A DNA stretch of 64,000 nt from Xanthomarina spongicola (GTDB lineage: Bacteria > Bacteroidota > Bacteroidia > Flavobacteriales > Flavobacteriaceae): contig NZ_QGGP01000004.1 in NCBI RefSeq assembly GCF_003148645.1, positions 1 through 64,000 of the forward strand, written 5' to 3'. The notes beneath the pieces are model-generated. The model was not told the DNA's origin. It ran no database searches and was given only the letters and a program-made list of their open reading frames with translations. The position numbers were made by a program, and so were the translations under genes. Of the stretch, positions 8,801 through 17,516 are shown one piece after another. Within the stretch, counting starts at the first letter, position 1. Every line of letters starts with the position of its first letter.

Positions 8801-11344
8801 ATCACAAACACTTCTTACTTGAACTTCATAATCAGTTAAACTAGATAAACCTGTTAAATCACTTGATAGTGAAGAAACCGAATTTGTAATCCAAGTTGGA
8901 CTTCCAACCTCTCGGTATCTTAAATCATAAGATGCTCCAGCAACATTATCCCAACTTACCGTTGCTGTAGTTGAACCAATATTTGATACTGACAATCCAG
9001 TTGGCACATCTGCAGTACAACCTTTTTGAATGGTAAAATAATCTGTAATAGCACCAGTTTCACGAATAAATTTCAAATTTAGTGTTGTACCACTAACTTC
9101 AAGAACACATGAGCCTAACTGATATAACGATGCGTACATTGCATTATGACTAGTAAGTGTTCCTGTTACTTTTCCAGAAGATCCTGCAGTAATATAAACA
9201 GCTCCTTCAGGATTTCCTGCACTTTTTGCATAAGCACCATCACCATCAGTCTTTCCATCACCAAATCCATTAGCTCCAACTGTCATTGTATTACTATTAA
9301 AAGTACTAGAAATATCATAATGACCATTCAAAAAATAGGAACGTTCATAAGAATGTGAATGACCAGACAGAATTAAATCTACGCCATTACTTTCTAAATC
9401 TGGCAAGAAATTTTCTCTCATATCACGCATAGCACCACTAGAGTCTCCTACATTATCAGAATCGTGTGATCCTTTTGTATAAGGTGGATGATGCCAAATA
9501 GCTACAATCCAGTCTTGGGTTGTATTTTGAACATCGTTTAGAGCCCAATTATACATGGCACCTCCAACCGACCGATCTGTTTCGTAAGATTCTAAAATTA
9601 TAAAATGAATATTCGCATAATCAAACGAATAGTAAGCTTCCGTACCTGAAGCTAATCCTCCTGCTTCTCCATTAGTTGGAAAGGTAAAAATATCGTAATA
9701 AGGACCAGTTTGTGAATTAGAATCTGCTGAATAACCATCATGATTTCCTAATGTTGACCACGCCACAGATTTTTTTAGCATATCATCATAGATGTCAAAC
9801 AATGCCGCTTGATACTCTGTATCAGTTCCCGAATTATAAGCGTTGTCTCCTAAGAACAACATCATATCGGTTAAGTCAGGATTAACAGCTTCATTTTGCA
9901 CATAATTATAATATTGATCACGCACATTTCGTTGATCTTGATTGGCTGTTCCTGCATCACCTAATATCCATGCTCTTACAAATTGGTCTGTACCAATTGG
10001 AGGTGCTGTTTTTATATACATTTCAGCATCTTCTGCTAAATAAACACCATCACCATCAGCTATATCAAAATAATATTTGGTATTAGGTGTTAGTCCTGAA
10101 AGAGTAACTTCATGATTAATTTTTGGGGTATTATCAGTTACATTAGAACTTAACGAACCTAAAGCTGTTCCATAATTAACAATAGATTCCGTAGATGTAT
10201 TGGTACGCCATTTTATAATTACTGAAGTAGAAGTTCCAGATTGCAAATAAGGCCCACGAATAACTTCAGATGGTAAAGCTGCAAAACCTTGCATTCTAAA
10301 ATTAAAACTAATATCAGAACTACCAGCGTTTTCCTGATGAACCTCAACTGCAATCACATTATTGCCATTAACTAAATTACTTGCGATAGCTTGATAAATC
10401 CAAGTACTTTCTGCAGAACCACCAACAATCGAATTTGCAAACGTATTGTAATCCACTGGACCTGGATCCATATTATCTCGCCAAACTTCTGTACCATTTA
10501 TGTACACAATCATACCATCATCTCTAATAGCTTCCATTACCAAATCGTTATATAAAGATGCATCAGGAATATTGAAGGTTTTTCTAAAGTAGGCTGTTTC
10601 AGTTGCATTATTAATAACTGTAGCTTCTCCTCCATCACCATAACCTAATTCAGCATTTCCTGAAGACCAAGAATTATCATCATACGTTGTATCATACCAA
10701 ATTATTGAGCCTTGGTCTGCAGGTTGGTTTTGTAAATCGTAATAATTCCACAATCCGTCTTGAGCAATTAGAAAGTTTGAAGCTGCTAGTGCTTCTAATT
10801 CAAAATCAAAACTAATATCAGAACTACCTGCACTTTCTTGATGAATTTCGACTGCCAAAACGTTATTTCCTGAAACCAAACTATTTACTATACTAGTAGA
10901 AGCTGTTCCGTTTTCAGTTCCAACACTAGAAGCAAAAATTCCATAGAAAGGTGCGCCTGCTGGCATATTTTGTCGCCAAACTTCTACACCATTTAAATAA
11001 ACAATAGCACCATCGTCAAAAGTTAAATTGAGAGAAAGTGTATCATAGAGTGATGCATCAACAACATTGAAACTATGTCTTACATATAATGCAAGTGTGT
11101 TAGAGTTCACTACTGTAGCTTCATCTCCATCTCCGTAGCCCATGTGTGCATTACCTGAAGACCAAGCACTATCATCATACGAACTATCGTTCCAATCTAA
11201 AGGTCCTTGATTTGCAGGTTCATTTTGATTGTCGTAATAAGACCATGAAGACCCATTACTTATTAAGGTTGTTTGTGCTGAAACATTTAATAAGCCCAAA
11301 GAACCTATTAAAATCAACAAATTAATTTTTAAATTCAATTTCAT
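5882..11344 (-). CDS. Secreted multidomain purple-acid-phosphatase-like metallophosphoesterase with T9SS tail
   Basis: 1820 residues. A signal peptide (MKLNLKINLLILIGSLGLLN) is followed by two copies of a ~165-residue beta-sandwich (about 26-190 and 193-355; both contain a GYGDG motif), then an Fn3-like purple acid phosphatase N-domain (about 358-450). The catalytic domain (about 455-775) shows metal-ligand blocks ILGDAGTAN, FLGDNAYN, TLGNHDGYS (~535), WHHPPY and LSGHSHSYER (~663). After it come two Fn3 domains (~775-960), a MAM-like domain (~965-1125), a GEVED domain (~1130-1280), a beta-rich stretch and a T9SS sorting tail in the last ~75 residues. It should hydrolyse phosphoesters at the cell surface or outside the cell, in line with phosphate scavenging; the substrate is not predictable. 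It is the last gene of a likely three-gene minus-strand operon and a paralogue of the gene upstream. Confidence 0.9.
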   Translation of the reverse strand: MKLNLKINLLILIGSLGLLNVSAQTTLISNGSSWSYYDNQNEPANQGPLDWNDSSYDDSAWSSGNAHMGYGDGDEATVVNSNTLALYVRHSFNVVDASLYDTLSLNLTFDDGAIVYLNGVEVWRQNMPAGAPFYGIFASSVGTENGTASTSIVNSLVSGNNVLAVEIHQESAGSSDISFDFELEALAASNFLIAQDGLWNYYDLQNQPADQGSIIWYDTTYDDNSWSSGNAELGYGDGGEATVINNATETAYFRKTFNIPDASLYNDLVMEAIRDDGMIVYINGTEVWRDNMDPGPVDYNTFANSIVGGSAESTWIYQAIASNLVNGNNVIAVEVHQENAGSSDISFNFRMQGFAALPSEVIRGPYLQSGTSTSVIIKWRTNTSTESIVNYGTALGSLSSNVTDNTPKINHEVTLSGLTPNTKYYFDIADGDGVYLAEDAEMYIKTAPPIGTDQFVRAWILGDAGTANQDQRNVRDQYYNYVQNEAVNPDLTDMMLFLGDNAYNSGTDTEYQAALFDIYDDMLKKSVAWSTLGNHDGYSADSNSQTGPYYDIFTFPTNGEAGGLASGTEAYYSFDYANIHFIILESYETDRSVGGAMYNWALNDVQNTTQDWIVAIWHHPPYTKGSHDSDNVGDSSGAMRDMRENFLPDLESNGVDLILSGHSHSYERSYFLNGHYDISSTFNSNTMTVGANGFGDGKTDGDGAYAKSAGNPEGAVYITAGSSGKVTGTLTSHNAMYASLYQLGSCVLEVSGTTLNLKFIRETGAITDYFTIQKGCTADVPTGLSVSNIGSTTATVSWDNVAGASYDLRYREVGSPTWITNSVSSLSSDLTGLSSLTDYEVQVRSVCDVGVNSAYTSSVLFTTLGVPVCAAIVPTGLSVSNITTTTATISWDDVPNATYDLRYREAGNPTWITNAVTSLSSDLIGLTSSTLYEVQVRSTCGIGDNSNYSSTEFFTTLGIPACTGTQITTFPYLETFDSGAGDWTQATGDDGDWTLNFGSTPTNSTGPSNDITGGGNYFYTEAHDIGTNNTAILISPCYDLTTLTEATFSFYYHMFGSTMGSLNLEISSDNGDNWLNIFTRNGAQGNQWNSENIDLNSYIGQVVKFRFIGTIGNGGQRRSDMAIDQIGLVGPSYCASNGNDTSDEYIGRVQLNTLDNNSGAGTTSIGYSDFTANPALSTDLSLGTQYTITITPVWTGAAFNEGYSVWIDYNADGDFEDVGEQVWTQAPTTASSVSGSFTVPTDFHYGSTRMRVALKYNGIPTECESFGFGEVEDYTINLMYDGLLYRNNAWIPNPPSSGTGTDNALILNGTYFVISDIQLNNLLINPGAEVGVSQSNSITLNGDLVNNGDLTLNSVSNEYASLIVSGNVLNDVVYKRHVNINTAGNDLISAPVTGQNFGAFAALNPNIFSNPSNLTEKLFGPFDKVTETYLTYDTDIPAEAAITLEPAIGYRAASNDNSTFEFKGIVNTGSVNVNILNVGSTYPEWNLIGNPYPSYIKLSDFLNTNINEFLPVSAAVYGYDGDASNGWKIWNLAYSLSNPNAIITPGQGFLVSSKIGGGTMVFNPSFRTIATGNSLIDDDFIDGRIINRSNDISYLKLEINSNSNVYETDLYLTSNASLGLDVGYDASVYGGVAPSFAIYSQLVEENQGLDMAIQSVSLNDLDNNLIIPLGINASQGMQVGVSMLNSTLPNDIDVYLEDNLTNTFTLLNSNNYTFTADTNISGIGRFFLRFEANTLGTNVNNIDALIVYSTASPKEVVIKGLITSNTVVTLLDMQGRKVLTQTLELDKSKQTINVTDLSSGVYIVQLKSNTQNINQKIIIR

Positions 11345-11400
11345 AAGTGATTGCTATTAAATAATATATACTAGACTTTTAAGGTGACCAAAGACTTAAA

Positions 11401-14400
11401 TTAATTTTTAATTATTATACGTTTTGTTTTAATTATTTGTTGTTTACTATCAAACATTCGTAATAGATACAGACCTTCTGATAAATCACTAACATTTAGT
11501 TCTTGTGCATCATCATAAGACCCATTTAAATCTAATCTTTTTACTAATTGACCATAAATATTATATAGAGAGACAGTAATTTTCTCTCCATTAAAATCAC
11601 TACATTCAATATTAAGAATATTATTAGCTGGATTTGGATACACTTTAATATTGTTATAACTAAGATCTGTTGAAGAAGTACTTCTAGCAGAACCACCACC
11701 AACAGTACAAAAAGCTACCTGACTTAAGCTGACACTCATAGTAACTCCTGCATTACCATCGTAAGCATCATTAAGGTTAATAGTAATTGATTGAACACCT
11801 CCAGAAATATTAACATTCACAGAACTCGTACTTGATCCAAAGAAAGTTCCATAGGTCTGATTGGATCCACTACCATTAACATAAGTAACAACAACTCTAT
11901 CTATAAATCTGTTGCTCTTTTTTCCACTTTGCTCAGCATTCAAATTACTTACCATAAATGAAACATCTTGACTATTCGCTGGTAAATTTAATGTTGTACT
12001 ATTAGATCCACTACCCGAATGTGTTAATGTGCTATTAGAAAATGAAGCTGAATCTGGCGCACAAGTATTACATGTTGGCGAATTAGAATCAGGCACACAA
12101 GGATCATTATCATTTGGATCTACTGTGCTGCAATATCCATCTCCATCATTATCTGCAACTGGAGTTCCAACACATCCACAATTAGCATCATAAACATCAT
12201 TTTCTGTACATGCATCACCATCATCACAAGAAGTTCCTATTAAACTATTATCGCAAGAATCGCATCCATCTGGAATACCATCATTATCTGAATCCATACT
12301 ATCGTCTGAACCAGGACATTGATCTAAACCATCGCAAACACCATCTCCATCTGAATCTATTGATACACCATTGGCATCTACAGTACTTGGACAAGGCGAG
12401 TTAATTTCTTGATCTTCTCCATCGCAAATACCATCTCCATCTGAGTCTAGTGTAGATGTACCTGCACAATTACAGCTCGCATCATATACGTCATTTTCAG
12501 TACATGCATCACCATCATCACAAGCTGTACCTATTAAACTATTATCGCAAGAATCACAACCATCAGGAATGCCATCATTGTCTGAATCTAGACTATCGTC
12601 TGAACCTGGACATTGATCCAATTCGTCACAAACACCATCTCCATCTGAATCTATTGATACACCATTCGCATCAACTGTATTTGGGCATGGTGAGTTAATT
12701 TCTTGATCTACACAATCGCTTATGCCATCTGAATCCGTATCAACTAAATCATTACAAGGATCACAACCATCTGCAATGCCATCATTATCAGAATCGATGT
12801 TATCATCAAAACCTGGGCATTGATCATTTGGATCACATACGCCATCTCCATCACTATCACTGCAAACAATAGTTTCAATACAGTAATTAACAGAACTTAA
12901 ACTAACACTCATATTAGTAGAAGAATTTCCATCATAGCCATCAGCTAAACTAACTGTAACAGATTGGACAATTCCAGAAATACTAACATTTACTGAACTA
13001 CCATTCCCTGCATCAAACACACCGTAATTTTGGTTTGATCCACCTCCATTTACATAAGTAATAGTAACTTGCTCTATATATCGATTTGTAGGCTTTCCAC
13101 CTGTTCTTTGATCTAATCCAGAAATAGTAAATGAAATATCCTGCCCATCTATTGGAATAGTTGCAGATGTATTACTTGATCCAGTACCAGAATGCGATAA
13201 ATTACTTGTGCTAAAATTTGTAATGTGAGGTAAGCAATTAGAACTATCGCAAAAATCTGGAATACCATCATTATCTATATCATTATTATCATTTCCTCCT
13301 GGACAAATATCATCATCGTCACAAACACCATCTCCATCTGAATCTAAAGAAACACCATTAGCATCCACATTATTAGGACAAGGAGAATTTGGTTCAGAAT
13401 CTAAACAATTTGCAATGCCATCACCATCACTATCATTTGACACACCATTACTATCTACATCCAGTGGACAAGGTGAGTTAACTTCTAAATCAGCCGAATC
13501 ACAAACACCATCTGCATCAGCGTCATTGGTATCTGGTGTTCCAGTACATCCACAATTAGCATCATACACATCATTAGTTGTACATGGATCTCCATCATCA
13601 CAACTTGCACCAACTGTACATCCTTTTTGAATGGTAAAATAATCTGTAATTGTTCCTGAATCAGTAATAAACTTTAAATCAAGTGTGCTTCCATCAACTT
13701 CTAAAATACAAGAACCTAATTGATTTAAAGAGGCATACATGGCATTATGGTCTAAACTTCCTCCTGAAATTTTACCAGAAGAACCTGCTGTAATATAAAC
13801 AGCTCCATCAGGACTACCAGGACTTTTAACATATGCACCATTACCATCTATTTTACCATCTCCAGCTCCATTAGCACCAACTGTCATGGTACCACTATTA
13901 AAAGTACTAGAAGTACCATGATGACCATTTAGGAAATAAGAACGCTCATAAGAATGACTATGACCAGAAAGCACCAAATCAACACCATTACTTTCTAACA
14001 TAGGTAAAAAGTTTTGACGCATTTGAATCAACTCCGTTTCGGTATCAGAATCATGAGATCCTTTTGTATATGGTGGATGATGCCACATGGCAACAATCCA
14101 TTGTTGAGTAGTATTTTGTAAATCATTCAAAGCCCAATTGTACATGGCTCCACCAACCGAACGATCTGTTTCATAAGATTCTAAAACTATGAAGTGAATA
14201 TTCGCATAATCAAAAGAATAGTAAGCTTCTGTACCAGACGCTAATCCACCTGATTCTCCATTCGTTGGAAACGTAAATATATCGTAATAAGGTCCTGTTT
14301 GAGAATTTGAATCAGCCGAATAGCCATCATGATTACCAAGTGTTGACCAAGCCACTGAATTCTTTAGCTTATCTTCATACATATTCTGAAACACGGCATT

Positions 14401-15417
14401 TTGATATTGCGAATCCGTTCCATCGTTATATGCATTATCTCCAAGAAATAAGATACCATCTGTAACATTAGAACCTATATAATTGTAGTAAGCATCTCTT
14501 ACAGCACGTTGATTGCTATTAGCTGTTCCAGCATCACCTAATGCCCAAAATGTAACTGGCTGAGATGAGCCTACAACTGGATGTGTTTTAAAATACATGC
14601 TTGATGATTCAGGAACAATTACAGTAGAATTGTTGGCTAATTCATAATAATAAATTGTATTAGCACTCAAGCTTGTTAACTCAACTTCGTGTTCTGTTTT
14701 TAAATTTAAATCTGAATAACTCAAAGATAAAGAACCTAAAGAAGTTCCATAATTAATAACCGTTTCTGTAGGTGTTGCAGTACGCCATCTAACTACCATA
14801 CTATTAGAAGATCCCTTTTGAAGATAAGGCCCTCTGTTTACATTTACAGATCCAGGCGTATTGGCACTTAACTGAAAATCAAAACTAATATCCGAACTAC
14901 TTGAACTGGCTTGATGAATTTCTACCGAAAGCACATTAGTTCCAGTAACTAGTGAATTCGTTATCGCTGTTGAAGCCGAACCGTTTTCAGTTCCAATGGA
15001 TGGAGTAAATGTGTTATAAGTAGGCGTTCCTGCTGGCATATTTTGTCTCCAGACCTCAACCCCATTTAAATAAACAACTGCGCCATCATCAAAGATTAAA
15101 TTAAGATTCAAAGAATCATACATAGAAGGATTAGAAACATTAAAGCTATGTCTAACATATAACGTATAGGTATTGCTATTAACAACTGTTGCTTCGTCTC
15201 CATCACCATATCCCATGTGTGTATTTCCTGTAGCCCAAGTACCATCATTATAAGAAAGGTCATTCCAATCGAAAGCTCCTTGATCGGCTGGTTGATTTTG
15301 CAAATCGTAATAAGACCACGAAGATCCATAATTAATTAAAGTGGTTTGTCCTGAAATATCTAATAAGCTAAAAAAGCCTAGTAGAGTCAGTAAATAAATT
15401 TTTAAATAAAGTTTCAT
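11401..15417 (-). CDS. Secreted purple-acid-phosphatase-like metallophosphoesterase with thrombospondin type 3 repeats and T9SS tail
   Basis: 1338 residues with signal peptide MKLYLKIYLLTLLGFFSLLD. It has one N-terminal beta-sandwich copy (about 27-185), an Fn3-like PAP N-domain (~190-285) and a catalytic domain (~288-597) with ALGDAGTAN, FLGDNAYN, TLGNHDGYS (~364), WHHPPY and LSGHSHSYER (~486), nearly identical over long runs to the downstream paralogue. The C-terminal half differs. Asp/Cys-rich calcium-binding thrombospondin type 3 repeats (DSDGDGVCD, DSDNDGIPDGCD; ~605-730 and ~850-1117) alternate with two copies of a ~115-residue Ser-rich beta module (~730-845 and ~1118-1237). The sorting tail starts VYPNPANNILNIE (~1262). 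The product should be a surface-exposed, calcium-stabilised phosphoesterase. It sits 10 bp downstream of the TPR gene, so the two are very likely co-transcribed. Confidence 0.9.
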   Translation of the reverse strand: MKLYLKIYLLTLLGFFSLLDISGQTTLINYGSSWSYYDLQNQPADQGAFDWNDLSYNDGTWATGNTHMGYGDGDEATVVNSNTYTLYVRHSFNVSNPSMYDSLNLNLIFDDGAVVYLNGVEVWRQNMPAGTPTYNTFTPSIGTENGSASTAITNSLVTGTNVLSVEIHQASSSSSDISFDFQLSANTPGSVNVNRGPYLQKGSSNSMVVRWRTATPTETVINYGTSLGSLSLSYSDLNLKTEHEVELTSLSANTIYYYELANNSTVIVPESSSMYFKTHPVVGSSQPVTFWALGDAGTANSNQRAVRDAYYNYIGSNVTDGILFLGDNAYNDGTDSQYQNAVFQNMYEDKLKNSVAWSTLGNHDGYSADSNSQTGPYYDIFTFPTNGESGGLASGTEAYYSFDYANIHFIVLESYETDRSVGGAMYNWALNDLQNTTQQWIVAMWHHPPYTKGSHDSDTETELIQMRQNFLPMLESNGVDLVLSGHSHSYERSYFLNGHHGTSSTFNSGTMTVGANGAGDGKIDGNGAYVKSPGSPDGAVYITAGSSGKISGGSLDHNAMYASLNQLGSCILEVDGSTLDLKFITDSGTITDYFTIQKGCTVGASCDDGDPCTTNDVYDANCGCTGTPDTNDADADGVCDSADLEVNSPCPLDVDSNGVSNDSDGDGIANCLDSEPNSPCPNNVDANGVSLDSDGDGVCDDDDICPGGNDNNDIDNDGIPDFCDSSNCLPHITNFSTSNLSHSGTGSSNTSATIPIDGQDISFTISGLDQRTGGKPTNRYIEQVTITYVNGGGSNQNYGVFDAGNGSSVNVSISGIVQSVTVSLADGYDGNSSTNMSVSLSSVNYCIETIVCSDSDGDGVCDPNDQCPGFDDNIDSDNDGIADGCDPCNDLVDTDSDGISDCVDQEINSPCPNTVDANGVSIDSDGDGVCDELDQCPGSDDSLDSDNDGIPDGCDSCDNSLIGTACDDGDACTENDVYDASCNCAGTSTLDSDGDGICDGEDQEINSPCPSTVDANGVSIDSDGDGVCDGLDQCPGSDDSMDSDNDGIPDGCDSCDNSLIGTSCDDGDACTENDVYDANCGCVGTPVADNDGDGYCSTVDPNDNDPCVPDSNSPTCNTCAPDSASFSNSTLTHSGSGSNSTTLNLPANSQDVSFMVSNLNAEQSGKKSNRFIDRVVVTYVNGSGSNQTYGTFFGSSTSSVNVNISGGVQSITINLNDAYDGNAGVTMSVSLSQVAFCTVGGGSARSTSSTDLSYNNIKVYPNPANNILNIECSDFNGEKITVSLYNIYGQLVKRLDLNGSYDDAQELNVSDLSEGLYLLRMFDSKQQIIKTKRIIIKN

Positions 15418-15427
15418 GTCTTGGTTG

Positions 15428-16270
15428 TTAGTTGGTTATTGTATCTGTAATCTGTATTTTCTTTTGCTTAATCTCTTCTTTAAGGGACTTTATATTTGAA
15501 GTATTTTGTATTCTTAGTGGTAATATTTTTATACTATTCTCTGACAAATTCAAGGCCTCTTCAGCCTTCTCAAAGTCATTATTACCCATATATAATTCAG
15601 CCAATTTACTATATGCGTGCTCTTTTCTATTTAAAGTTTTAATAATGGATTCCTGACTTTCAATAGCCATATCAAAATCGTCTATTGCCATATACAATTC
15701 CACCTTTTTTTCAAGTAAAGAAATAATCTGTCCAAGTGTTTCAATACCTTGATTCAGAATAGAAATAGAGTTATCAAATGCCTTATCATTTGGACTTAAA
15801 TACCAGGCTTCTGAAGCATCAATATAATTTTCAGGAAAAGTTTTACTACTATACTTAATGACTTTTTCAAAATAAATAGCAGATTTTTCATATTGAGCAT
15901 CCTGAAATAATGTTTGTGCTTTAATTTTTAAAAAAACCACATCGTTTGGCGACTTATTTAAAATAGAATCGACAAATAGAAGTGCATTTGTATAATCTTT
16001 AAGCTCAAAATAATTTTTAGAAAGTAGTAGTTCCTGCTCAATATCTAGATACCCTAAATCTATGGAATAGTTAATATCTTTTATGCTTAATTGATAATCG
16101 TCGTGCTGATAATACAGCTTTCCACGCTTAAAATACAACTGTGCACTATCAGGTGATTTTTTAATTTCTTCTGTAACTGCCAAAATACGTTTGTCTAAAT
16201 CGCCATGAGAATAGGCTTGTGTCAAACATAAGAAGCAGATGATGGTTAGAAAACGTTGTAGATTAATCAA
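15428..16270 (-). CDS. Exported TPR-repeat protein, first gene of the phosphoesterase operon
   Basis: 280 residues. The N-terminus (MINLQRFLTIICFLCLTQAY) is a signal peptide. Several degenerate TPR motifs follow, for example AQLYFKRGKLYYQHDDYQLSIKDINYSIDLG and AYSKLAELYMGNNDFEKAEEALNLSE (joined here only in part). The only start that keeps the signal peptide is a TTG at 16270: an in-frame stop lies directly before it and no ATG is available nearby. TPR proteins bind other proteins; here it precedes two secreted phosphoesterases by 10 bp, so a periplasmic helper or sensor role is possible but inferred. The call of a TPR fold is firm; the precise partner is unknown. Confidence 0.78.
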   Translation of the reverse strand: MINLQRFLTIICFLCLTQAYSHGDLDKRILAVTEEIKKSPDSAQLYFKRGKLYYQHDDYQLSIKDINYSIDLGYLDIEQELLLSKNYFELKDYTNALLFVDSILNKSPNDVVFLKIKAQTLFQDAQYEKSAIYFEKVIKYSSKTFPENYIDASEAWYLSPNDKAFDNSISILNQGIETLGQIISLLEKKVELYMAIDDFDMAIESQESIIKTLNRKEHAYSKLAELYMGNNDFEKAEEALNLSENSIKILPLRIQNTSNIKSLKEEIKQKKIQITDTITN

Positions 16271-16713
16271 TTAAATTATATTTAGAATCTTATTTAATAA
16301 ATATACTTAGAAATATTTTATAATAATTAACAATTTCTATATCAAACACATAACTTATTCACAATTAATTTTTAATAAGTTTAGTGTTAATTAACTCCTG
16401 TTTTATTTATATAATAAATTATTGAATAATAGCATTTTGAGTGATTCCCGAAATTATAAGGTCTAAACATTGAAGCTACCTATTTAATTAGTTTATAGTC
16501 ACTAAAGAAGTTAAATAAGTGATTAAAGTACTAAAACGATTGCAAAACTCTAACATCTTAAATCCTCAAAAAACTCAACTATGTACAAAAACCTATTCAT
16601 TATTCACTTATTATAATAATAATTTGACTTCATATCACATAAATCTTTTGGAATATGACTATCTTTAAAAAACACATAACAAGTTGTGCTTCATAATACC
16701 CAACCTCTAACCA
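16271..16713. other. 443-bp intergenic region between divergent genes
   Basis: Very AT-rich. I see no open frame with a plausible start and ribosome site on either strand and no strong hairpin. It must hold the promoters of the TPR-phosphoesterase operon (minus) and the DUF6090 gene (plus), but I found no clear TAnnTTTG box. Confidence 0.5.
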
Positions 16714-17439
16714 ATGATAAAATTCTTTCGAAAAATAAGATATAACCTCATGGATAAAGGAAAAACAGGTAGGTATTTCAAGTACGCCATTGGAGAAATC
16801 ATTCTGGTCGTTATTGGCATTTTAATTGCTTTACAGATTAATAATTGGAATGAAAGAAAAAAAGAAGAGCAAATATTGAATGGTATTTATTCAATAATTG
16901 TTGAGGATTTAAAAAGTGATATTGATGAACTCAATGGCATGTTAAAGACCAAAAAGGATTTTGAACCATACTTTAAGAAAGTCATGAACGATGAAATGAC
17001 TAAAGAAGATTATAAAGAATGTCCAAATTGTGTGTATATGGCATTATCTTATAGAACCTTAACCATTGAGAAAAGAGGATATAACTTACTTGAAAATTTT
17101 GGTAACACTTCAAGCTTAAGAAATGATAGTTTATCATTAAAAATCACTCATTTTTATTCCAATCAATTAACACGACTTCATACTGGTGATTCTGCAACAG
17201 AAAAACTAGTGAATTCAACTTTAGAATTATGGCAGAAATACAACTGGTTTTCAGGTTTTGTTTCAGGAAATAATCTTGATGGGTTTATAGATTATACTTT
17301 AAATAATCCAGAATATAAGAATACCGCTTCTCTCTATTATTTAATGCACTATACTGGTACCATTAAAGGATTAGATTCATTTATAGAAAATGCAACTTCT
17401 ATGATACATCTTATTGACAAAAGATTAGATAAAAAATAA
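16714..17439 (+). CDS. DUF6090-family membrane-anchored protein
   Basis: 241 residues. The N-terminus MIKFFRKIRYNLMDKGKTGR is followed by the family-typical segment YFKYAIGEIILVVIGILIAL and QINNWNERKKEE. This pattern (short basic cytoplasmic start, one membrane helix with IGEIILVVIGILIALQINNWNE, then a helical extracytoplasmic domain) is what I know from the many DUF6090 paralogues in Flavobacteriia. The rest (about 45-241) is predicted helical, with a CPNC pair near residue 103. No enzymatic motif is seen and the role of the family is unknown. The gene stands alone. Confidence 0.8.
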   Translation: MIKFFRKIRYNLMDKGKTGRYFKYAIGEIILVVIGILIALQINNWNERKKEEQILNGIYSIIVEDLKSDIDELNGMLKTKKDFEPYFKKVMNDEMTKEDYKECPNCVYMALSYRTLTIEKRGYNLLENFGNTSSLRNDSLSLKITHFYSNQLTRLHTGDSATEKLVNSTLELWQKYNWFSGFVSGNNLDGFIDYTLNNPEYKNTASLYYLMHYTGTIKGLDSFIENATSMIHLIDKRLDKK

Positions 17440-17516
17440 CGCAAGTAAAAAAAAACATATAAAATTATAAATACTTTATTTTAAGCATTTTAAATAAATT
17501 TATCTCATGTTTTACT

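Noticed and set aside
12210..12698. Histidine-rich open frames on the plus strand
   Set aside because: They are the complement of the Asp/Gly/Cys-rich thrombospondin repeats of the minus-strand phosphoesterase gene and have no start signals.
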